DNA from: CAZTLI01 sp964614375
GTDB lineage: Bacteria; Chloroflexota; Anaerolineae; Aggregatilineales; Phototrophicaceae
Reading direction: 5' to 3'
NCBI GenBank assembly: GCA_964614375.1
Contig: CAZTLI010000189.1
Coordinates: 1-9,536 of the forward strand
DNA length: 9,536 nucleotides
A program made the position numbers and the translations under genes. This document shows positions 1-8,300 of the stretch, one piece after another (position 1 is the first letter of the stretch; each line of letters opens with the position of its first letter). Under the pieces are notes generated by a model that saw only the letters and a program-made list of their open reading frames with translations, was not told the origin of the DNA and searched no databases.

Positions 1-110
1 CCGAAAGTTTTAATGAAGCACTCGGTGCGGTTAATACACGGGTGTACTTAGACCCTATGCACATACCGGCAGATAATCCGCCACCGCAGACCAATGAGGA
101 ACCGGCATGA
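1..110 (+). CDS. C-terminal tail of an unidentified upstream protein (5' partial)
   Basis: An open frame enters from the left edge (first complete codon at position 3) and closes at the TGA at 108-110. It gives 35 residues beginning ESFNEALGAV and ending in a proline- and acid-rich tail (PADNPPPQTNEEPA). The tail looks like a flexible C-terminus and carries no motif I can assign. Its stop overlaps the next start as ATGA, which implies translational coupling and a shared transcript with the two sensor genes. A periplasmic solute-binding protein would be plausible next to extracytoplasmic sensors, but that rests only on context. The reading frame itself is well supported by the clean stop overlap; the function is unknown. 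Confidence 0.7.
   Translation, partial: ESFNEALGAVNTRVYLDPMHIPADNPPPQTNEEPA
95..100 (+). promoter_or_regulatory. Shine-Dalgarno site for the 743-residue sensor
   Basis: TGAGGA lies six bases before the ATG at 107. An in-frame TGA at 95-97 closes the frame upstream, and no ATG, GTG or TTG lies between it and 107, so the start is fixed. The site sits inside the last codons of the upstream gene, as expected for coupled translation. Confidence 0.75.
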
Positions 111-2338
111 GACGCTTAATCTCTGGCCCTATATGGCGTAAACTCACACTTGGAATCATCTTATTTTTGCTCATTCCCGCCCTGGTTGTGATTTCAGCCA
201 GTTGGGAACGCATCAGCAGTGTTATGCGACAAAATGCGGAATCGTATATTGCACAGGCAGGGGTGCATCAATACCAGCAAATCCAACAAAATTTTGCGAA
301 TGTCTTGAGCGCGATCACGAATGCCAGCAATACCACAGGTGTCCGCCGTTTATTGACCACCATCCAGGCCGAGACGCCTTCGCCCCAATTGATTGAAACA
401 TGGGCCGAACAAGTCACTGGAGAATTCACCACCCTGCTCACCGGCCCCAACAGTGCCGTATACGACAATCTGTGGCTGGTAGATGCGGCTGGCACGCTGA
501 TTTTAACAATGGGTGAAAATCTGGAATACACAGTCGGCAGTTCTATTATCGGAACAGACATCTTCGTGGCGGGCGAAACACTCAGCCGTGTTCAAAATCG
601 TTCGCAGACGTTGTTCATCGCCAGCGACGAGACCAATACGCCGACCATACAGATTATCAATGTGATTCGGCGGACACAAACAAGCACCCTGGGTTATGTC
701 ATTGCCACGCTGGATACAAATATCCTCATCCGGCAAAGTCTGACCTTCACAGATACGTCTTTTCCCGCCTACAGTTTCCTTGTGCTGCCTAATCAAACCT
801 TTATTACCACCCCTAACGCAGCAGCGCGAGTGGCCTTAGATACCGAAGGTGTGCGCCGGGCATTCGCTGGCGAAACCGGCCTCAGAACCTATACTACGGG
901 TGGCGGTAATCCGCGGGATGTTATTGGCTACTTTGCCCCTATCGCTATCGACCAGAATACAATTTTCGCGCTGGTGACCGAAGTCAGCCTGAACGTGGCA
1001 AGTGAGCAGGCACTCGCCGCATTATCCGACATCGCACTGCCAGCTATTGGCGCACTCCTGATACTGGCAGCGGCTATCGTCCTCCTGTTTCATCTCACGG
1101 TTGCGGCCCCGCTAAATGCGCTGCGGGCGGCAGTTGCGGCAGTTGGACGCGGGGAATTTCGCATGAATACACCGGGCGATGAAGGCAATGACGAAATCAG
1201 CGCGTTAGTTCGTGTCTTTGTCGATACCCGCGACCAGGTAGACAATTTATTTACCGACATGCAATATCGCCTGCGACAAAGTAATCGTGACATCGAAGCC
1301 ACGCAAGAAATTAGTCGGGTGGCGGCTAGTGAGACCGATCTCAATGTTCTGATGAATCGTGTCGTGAATTCGATTATTGAGTATTTCCCGAATATCTATC
1401 ATGCCCAGATTTTCCTCAATGATAGCGATAATCACTATGCGGTCCTGCACGCCAGTACGGGTGAAGTTGGACAGATGCTGCTCGCACGCGGGCATCGGTT
1501 GGCTGTCGGCAGTGTGAGTGTGATTGGACAGGTGACCGAACGGGGTCAGGTCATCGTCGCCCGTAATACCGCCGCCAGTGAAGTCCATCGGCGCAATGAA
1601 TTCCTACCCGAAACCCGCGCCGAACTCGCTATTCCACTGCGTTTTGGCGATACGGTGATTGGCGCGCTTGACGTACAAAGTAAACAGAGCGATAGTTTTA
1701 AACCCGACCAGGTCGTTATTCTGGAAACACTTGCCGATCAGGTCACGGTGGCTATCCGCAACGCCCAACTCTATGAACAATCCATCCGCAGTCTGCAAGA
1801 GCTGGAACTTCGCAATCAAGAATCATCGCTGGCGGCATGGTCGGAATACATGCTGGATCAACGTCAACATATTCTGGTTGATGAAGCGGGCAATCCTTCG
1901 GATGTTGTCCCCACGAGCCTGCGCGAGGCGGCGCTTCGCAACAAACAGACGATTGTGGGTGAACCTACGCCCAACAACACGATACCTGTTATCGTCCCGA
2001 TTCTCTATCGTGGGCAAGCACTTGGCGCGGTGGAGTGGGAACTGCCGGAACAGGATTTTGACTATAATCGCGTGCTTTTGGCTGAAGAATTGGTCAACCG
2101 GCTTGGCATCAGTCTCGAAAATGCGCGCCTGTTCCAGGAAAGCCAACGTGCAACCGAGCGCGAGCGTTTGGTTAATGAAATTTCGACGCAATTGGTCGGA
2201 CAAACCGATATTGACGCCATCTTGCAAACCGCAGTCCGCGAAGTGGGCAAGGCGTTACGAATTCCGCATGTGAATATTCGCCTCACATGGGGCGAAGCCA
2301 ACGAAAATGGCGACCATCCACACAATGGCAATGCTTAA
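107..2338 (+). CDS. Membrane-anchored Cache-HAMP-GAF sensor protein without a visible output domain
   Basis: This 743-residue protein probably senses a signal outside the membrane and passes it to cytoplasmic GAF modules. Seen in the translation: a short basic N-terminus, TM helix 1 at about residues 13-32, an extracytoplasmic region at 33-308, TM helix 2 at about 309-331, and a well-formed HAMP domain at about 329-390 (AAPLNALRAAV ... NDEISALVRVF). A GAF domain follows at about 398-556 (HAQIFL, GALDVQS, ending VAIRNAQLYEQ), then a half-length GAF-like module at about 570-680 ending LENARLFQES. Residues 684-727 resemble only the first helices and strand of another GAF. The extracytoplasmic part has two alpha/beta lobes (around 120-205 and 220-295), suggesting a double Cache fold; I see no recognisable ligand motif. 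There is no HisKA, HATPase, GGDEF, EAL, phosphatase or receiver domain, and no cysteine. It overlaps the upstream gene by four bases and is followed after 21 bases by a larger sensor with the same N-terminal order, so a partner role is likely. Architecture is firm; signal and output are unknown. Confidence 0.9.
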   Translation: MRRLISGPIWRKLTLGIILFLLIPALVVISASWERISSVMRQNAESYIAQAGVHQYQQIQQNFANVLSAITNASNTTGVRRLLTTIQAETPSPQLIETWAEQVTGEFTTLLTGPNSAVYDNLWLVDAAGTLILTMGENLEYTVGSSIIGTDIFVAGETLSRVQNRSQTLFIASDETNTPTIQIINVIRRTQTSTLGYVIATLDTNILIRQSLTFTDTSFPAYSFLVLPNQTFITTPNAAARVALDTEGVRRAFAGETGLRTYTTGGGNPRDVIGYFAPIAIDQNTIFALVTEVSLNVASEQALAALSDIALPAIGALLILAAAIVLLFHLTVAAPLNALRAAVAAVGRGEFRMNTPGDEGNDEISALVRVFVDTRDQVDNLFTDMQYRLRQSNRDIEATQEISRVAASETDLNVLMNRVVNSIIEYFPNIYHAQIFLNDSDNHYAVLHASTGEVGQMLLARGHRLAVGSVSVIGQVTERGQVIVARNTAASEVHRRNEFLPETRAELAIPLRFGDTVIGALDVQSKQSDSFKPDQVVILETLADQVTVAIRNAQLYEQSIRSLQELELRNQESSLAAWSEYMLDQRQHILVDEAGNPSDVVPTSLREAALRNKQTIVGEPTPNNTIPVIVPILYRGQALGAVEWELPEQDFDYNRVLLAEELVNRLGISLENARLFQESQRATERERLVNEISTQLVGQTDIDAILQTAVREVGKALRIPHVNIRLTWGEANENGDHPHNGNA

Positions 2339-2344
2339 AAAAGC

Positions 2345-2349
2345 AAGGA
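2345..2349 (+). promoter_or_regulatory. Shine-Dalgarno site for the giant sensor gene
   Basis: AAGGA sits ten bases before the ATG at 2360 in the 21-base gap between the two sensor genes. A second ATG follows directly at 2363, but the spacing favours the first. An in-frame TGA at 2354-2356 excludes any start further upstream. No promoter-like sequence or terminator fits in this gap, so the two genes are read as co-transcribed. Confidence 0.7.
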
Positions 2350-2359
2350 TGAGTGACTG

Positions 2360-5300
2360 ATGATGTCACAGGCTGGCAACACCCAACAAAATACATGGAA
2401 AGAGCAGCAAAATCGCATGATATGGCGACGGATTGCGCCAATCGTCATTGTGGCCTTTGCGGTTTTTGCGTTGATTGGCGTTGTACAGATTTTTAACACC
2501 GCGTCAGATCGTCAGCAAGTGATTCACCAGACGGTGCTTGATGAAATATCGCAAGATTTGCAACGCGAGTTAGATCGTGTGAATAATGAAGTGCGCGATG
2601 TGGTGTCTACGCGCGCTGTTCAGGTGCTGGTGGAAAGCCGTATCATTGATAATTTGGGCTTGAGTGACGATACGATTTATCGTGTCGAAGGCATTGCCAT
2701 ACTCCAGGATTTACTCAGCCGCCGCCCCATCTATTCGGATGTCACCCTGTATCGTCCACAGGGGAATCTGGTTTTGCGGATGGAAATGGTGGATGGCACG
2801 CCGATTGTCACAACGATCAATCGTCCAGCCGAAGCAGATGGTATCCAAAACACGGCCCCATTTCATGCCGCTGTCACCAGTTCACCGGGTCAGACCAGCT
2901 ACGGCGGTTTTGAAGTTGTCGAGGTTGATGGCGAACCTGTTGTGACATTCGCTATTTATGCGCCCTTATATAATGCAGCCGGTGAGGTCACGGGTGTGCT
3001 TCGGCTGACCACAAATGCCGAAACATTCCTCTCAGCAGTCAATAACCCGCTGCCGAGCCTGCTGAACTCTAATTCATCGGGGCGTGTGCTGCTGGTGGCA
3101 GATGGCAATCGTGTTCTGGCCGATAGTGGCGCAGAGTCGAACGATTATTTATTACCCCTTATTGGATCGCCAACCAATACCGATGTGGCTGCCATGTATC
3201 AGCGTGCGGTGGACTTTTATAACGCCAATCCGGGTGATACGAATCTGGTGGCAGCGGGGAATGATGTCTTTACCGTGCGGGCTGTATTAACAGGCACGAG
3301 TGTGAGTTCAAGCCTATGGACACTTATTTTTGCTGATAATGCCGCCGCGGTGTGGTTCACACCCACTATCAATAGTATCGCCGTCATCGGGCTGGCTGTT
3401 CTGCTCGCGGCACTTGTTGTGTTTGTGTTTAGTCGGGCTATGCAGACGTTATACACACCCATTACACAGGCAAATACCTTCATTCAACAGCTCATATCCA
3501 GTGATTCAACAACCCTGAACGTGCCACAAGACGCCCAAGCAGACTCCATCATGCAGTCGATTGAGCAGGTCGCAGGCCGAATTCAAAAAATGAATCAGGA
3601 TATGACGAGCGTCATACAGCGCCGTGACCGCGATCTGAAAATGGTGGCGGACATCGGGCGCAAGACGGCGACACTGCAAAATATCGACGAAATCTTGCAT
3701 CTGGCGATTGAACTGATTTGCACGGAACTCGATTTCTATCATGCACAGGTCTTTTTGATTGATGACGCCAGAGTGAACGCGGTGCTTGTCCACAGTCGTG
3801 GCGAAGCAGGCAGGCAAATGCTGGAACGGCGGCATCAAATCCGTATTGGGTCGGCGACCATTATCGGCACGGTCACGGGCGAAAATCGCGCGGTCTTTAT
3901 TAACGATACCGATCGCACATCGCCAGATATGCCTCATGGTCACAACCCACTGCTGCGAGAAACCAAATCGGAGTTGGGTTTGCCGTTGAACATCGGTAAC
4001 GAAATTATTGGCGCGCTGGATATTCAAAGCAAAGAGACCAACGCCTTCCGCGAAGCAGACTTACCCGTTTATCAACTGCTGGCAGACCAATTGGCGATTG
4101 CCATCCACAACGCCCAACTCACCCAACAAGCCAGCCAGCGTGTCCGCCAGATTGACACACTCAACCGCCAACTGACACGCAGCGCATGGGAAGAAGCCCA
4201 ACGTGGTTTGAATCTACAACGCTATTATGAATATAATCTGCTTGACATTACGTCCGACGAATCAGCCGAGACAGGGCAAAAAAAAGGCGTTTCCGCACCG
4301 ATCAGCATTCGTGGTGAAGTCATCGGCGAATTGAGTGTTGGCAGTGAGGACATTGACCTCAGCGAAAATGAACGTTTTATTCTGAATGCGGTGGCTAATC
4401 GCGTGGCATTGGCGATTGAAAATGCGCGACTGTTCCAGGAAACACAGACCAGCCTGTCTGAAACATCAACGTTGTATCAACTCAGCCAATATTTAAACGA
4501 AGCAAACACCCTTGACGATATTGTCCGTGCGATTACGGTGTCGGTCATGCCGGATGCCGCGAGCGGGCAGGTGTGGTTATTTGAAGAATATGGCTTTGAA
4601 GCCGATTCCGAATGGTTGATCCTCAACACCTACCTTGCAATGACGGAAGACGCGGCAGATACCAGAAATGTAGCTGGCTTACGCATTCGTATCGAAGATC
4701 ATCCATTCATCGCGCAACTGCCCAAAAATCGGGTGACATTAATCCATGATGTGCAAGAAGATGTTCGACTAGACAACACGCTGCGAAATATTTTTGCACA
4801 GTTTTTGGCACGCGCGGTCGTTCTCATCCCATTAACCGTGCGGACAACGTGGCGCGGTTTTATTACCGTCACCTTTGCCGAACCGCGCCTCTTTAGCGAA
4901 CAAGAAGGCCGCATCTACTCCGCTTTGATTAGTCAAGCGGGCGTGGCGATTGATAACCGTATGCTGCTGCGGCAAACTGCGGCGGCATTGGAACGCAATG
5001 AAAATCTGTATGCCGCCAGTCGCATCATCAACACCGCACAAAATCTTCAAGACCTGGTTTATGCCGTTGTCGCCACATCGAATACGCCTCAATTTGATTA
5101 TTGGCTGTCGCTGATGGAGGGTGAATTAGATGACACAGGTTGGTCAACAACGGCGCGCATTGTCGCCCGGTCTGAAGGCGGCACGATTATTGAAGAAGAT
5201 ATTGTCCATCCACTCCACATACCCGCCGACTCCCCTATTCGCAAGCGTGAACCCGCGGTCTATATTGACCACGACCCGGAAAACCCCGATGCGCCACCCA

Positions 5301-8300
5301 ATATTCTGTGGATACGCGCAATGGGTTATCGATTAGTGACGGCATTCGGCTTGTTTAGCGACAATCGCCCAATCGCGACCTTCTTCATCGGCACGCGTGA
5401 AGCCGAAGAACTTTCGGCGGAAGATTATGAGGTCTATCGCGCGCTCACCGGGCAGATGAGCACCCAGATTGAAAATCGCCGTCTGTTGCAGCGCACCGAA
5501 CAAGCCCTCGACGAAACTCGCCGTCTCTATATTGCCAGTAGCGCAATTGCCAGCGCGCAGGATGCCGAAGGGGTGTATAACGCAGCGGCAATTCACCTGT
5601 CGCGGGCGTTACATATTGATACCCCACAAAAGATGCACATTTCCCTGCATCTTGCCACACCAGAACCCGTTAGCAATGCGCCGCATCTCGAAACGGTCTA
5701 TGCGTGGTCAAATGATGCCAGTGTGGATATTGAAGCCCAGATTGGCATGATGATTGAGCAGGAGATGATTCCCTTCGGCACGTTGTTACAGGCGCATGAT
5801 GGCAGTCTCTATTATCCCGACTTGCAAGCCAGTTTGACCGATAATCCGGCATTGCAAGCGCTGCTCATGCAAGATAATGCCCGAAACGCCCTGATTGCCT
5901 CAATCCAATCACGGCAAAAGTGGTTTGGTATTTTGCTGATCAAGAGTGACCACACCCACAGCTTCGACGAACAGTTCCAGCGCTTTGTTCAGAACATCGC
6001 CAGTCAGGTTGCGATTGCGGTAGAAAACAATCAACTCTTCCAGGAAGCCCAGACGGAAGCGCAGCGGGCCCAGACGGAAGCGCGGCGGGCCTTAGCCCTG
6101 GCAGAAGCGGGTCAGCTCGCCAATCGTATTGCGGGTGACTTTGAAACCAATATTGGTGAAGTGATTGGTCATGTCGCGAAATCGGCAGATTATACCCGCT
6201 GGATGCTGTTCCTGACCGACGATGTGACCGGCAGCCTGGAAAAAATCACCGACCACGCGGTTGATGTGGAACCGCTGTCGATTCCCATGGGCGATATTGA
6301 GCTATCAGTCAGCAATGCCTATCATCTGAATCAATTGATCCGGGTGAATGACCCCTTAGAATATCCAGCATTCCGTAATCTGGAAGCAGCTATACGCGAG
6401 GCTGTCGCCACCTATTATGGCAAGCACATCGTTGCCCCTATTCGCAACAACGAAGGCGGCGCCATTGGTGTGATGCTGGTCGGACGTGACCGGGAAGACA
6501 GCGATCTCGATGAACGGGACGAACAATTCGCCACTACCCTCGCGGCACAGGTGGCGGTTGCAGTAGAAAATCGGCGCCTGTTCCGCGCTGCTGAGGAAGA
6601 ACGACGTACTTTGCAGTCCATTTTGACGACCATGCCAACCGGCGTTTTGGTGCTCGACCCCGAAACCCTGCATCCCATCAATAGTAATGACCAGGTGGTG
6701 GCGCTGCTGGGTAAAGCAATTGATCTCTCTAAACCTTTCCGCGCGGCGGACTATAATCTGTATCGTACCGGTACAAATTTACACTACCCGGACGATGAAC
6801 TGCCGATCAAATTGGCGATGGAAATGGACCAGTCGATGTTTGTCGATGATGTTGCCGTCATCGCCGACGATTATCTAATCGACCTGTTGATGAATGCGGC
6901 GCCCATTCATGATACACGCGGGCATATCATTGGAATCGTCACGGCATTTCAAGATATTAGCAACTTGCGCGGACTCGAAAACACCCTGCAAGAAAATCTG
7001 CGCGAAACCGTTGCCCTGTACGAAGCACAGCGGGCCCTGTCTGAGGCGGAACAATTTGAAGATGTGATCGATGTCATGTACATCCAATTGGCCTTGCAGC
7101 AGCCTGCGAATGGTTTTGTCATCACCATTGACGACGTGGGTCATATCGAACTTGCCCGGTCACTCGATGCCCCTATTGAAGCCATTGCGCCGCTGGTTAA
7201 GCTGCTCGACCCGGAACAGACGATTCATATCGAAGATATAGCAAACAATGCGCTGGTCGATGAGGCTGCTCGTGACGTGCTGACCGAACAGGGTTATCAC
7301 ACGTTGATTTCTGTGCCATTACGCACCCGTGTACGCGATATTCCGTTCGGCTGGTTGGTCGCCGTCGAAACCGAACCGTATGCGTTTACTGCTGATCAGG
7401 AGCGCATCTTAGAAACACTGGGCGATTTAGCCCGTACTGCGCTGGACAATCGTTACCTATTCCAGAGTACCCAGGAGGCGCTGCAAGCGACGGCGACGCT
7501 CTATACAGCGACCAGTACCGCCAGTCGCGCGAGTGATTTAGAGCAGCTATCCGACGCGCTCAGAACATCACTGGAAACCTTGCGCCCCGATATGTATGCC
7601 GCCTATATCATTCGTGAAGACCGGGTCGATACCTTGTTTAATGCCGTTGCCGACCCCAATGACCCGCTGATTGACTTCACCCCGATCCTGCGTTATGAAT
7701 TGGCACAAGGTGATGGCGTTTTTATCGGTGACATTAGCCGCTCTACACTCACGCCGCTGGAAAAAGAACTCATCAAACTGGGCGATATTTCGGCTTTTGC
7801 GGCGGTGAATCTCCGCATTAAAGATTGGCAAAATGGTCGGATTATTGTGGCGTATAAAGAATCGCGGAAATTTAGCGATAATGATGTGCGCCTGCTCAAC
7901 GCCCTGGCCGACAGCGCTTCTGTCGTGGTCGATAACCAGATGCTGTTTGACCAGTTGCAGGGCACGCTGGAAGAAACCAGCACGCTGTATCAAACGAGCC
8001 GTGCATTAACCGATACCGACAGCCCGGAAGACATTCTCGATGTGGTGGTCAATTTCCTGATCGAACCTCATGTCAATCAAGTGTTTATTGCTTTGCTCGA
8101 TACAAAGCAGTGGGATACACCCGGGTCTACTGTCGAAGTGGTGTCCAGTTGGAATTCCGAAACCGGCATGAGTTTGACCGGTATATCGCTTTCGGCGAAT
8201 CAATTCCCGGCGTGGCGACAATTATCAACGTCACAGGTATTGACCATTGATGACATTCATACAGACCCTCATCTGGACGATCTGGAACGACTGGGTATCG

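Noticed and set aside
1..110. Naming the upstream tail as a solute-binding protein
   Set aside because: Only 35 residues are visible, with no diagnostic motif; context alone is not enough.
2333..2359. Small GCTT/AAGC inverted repeat around the A-run after the first sensor gene, as a possible terminator
   Set aside because: The stem is only four pairs with an A loop and no T tract follows; the same bases hold the stop codon and lead into the next gene's ribosome binding site.
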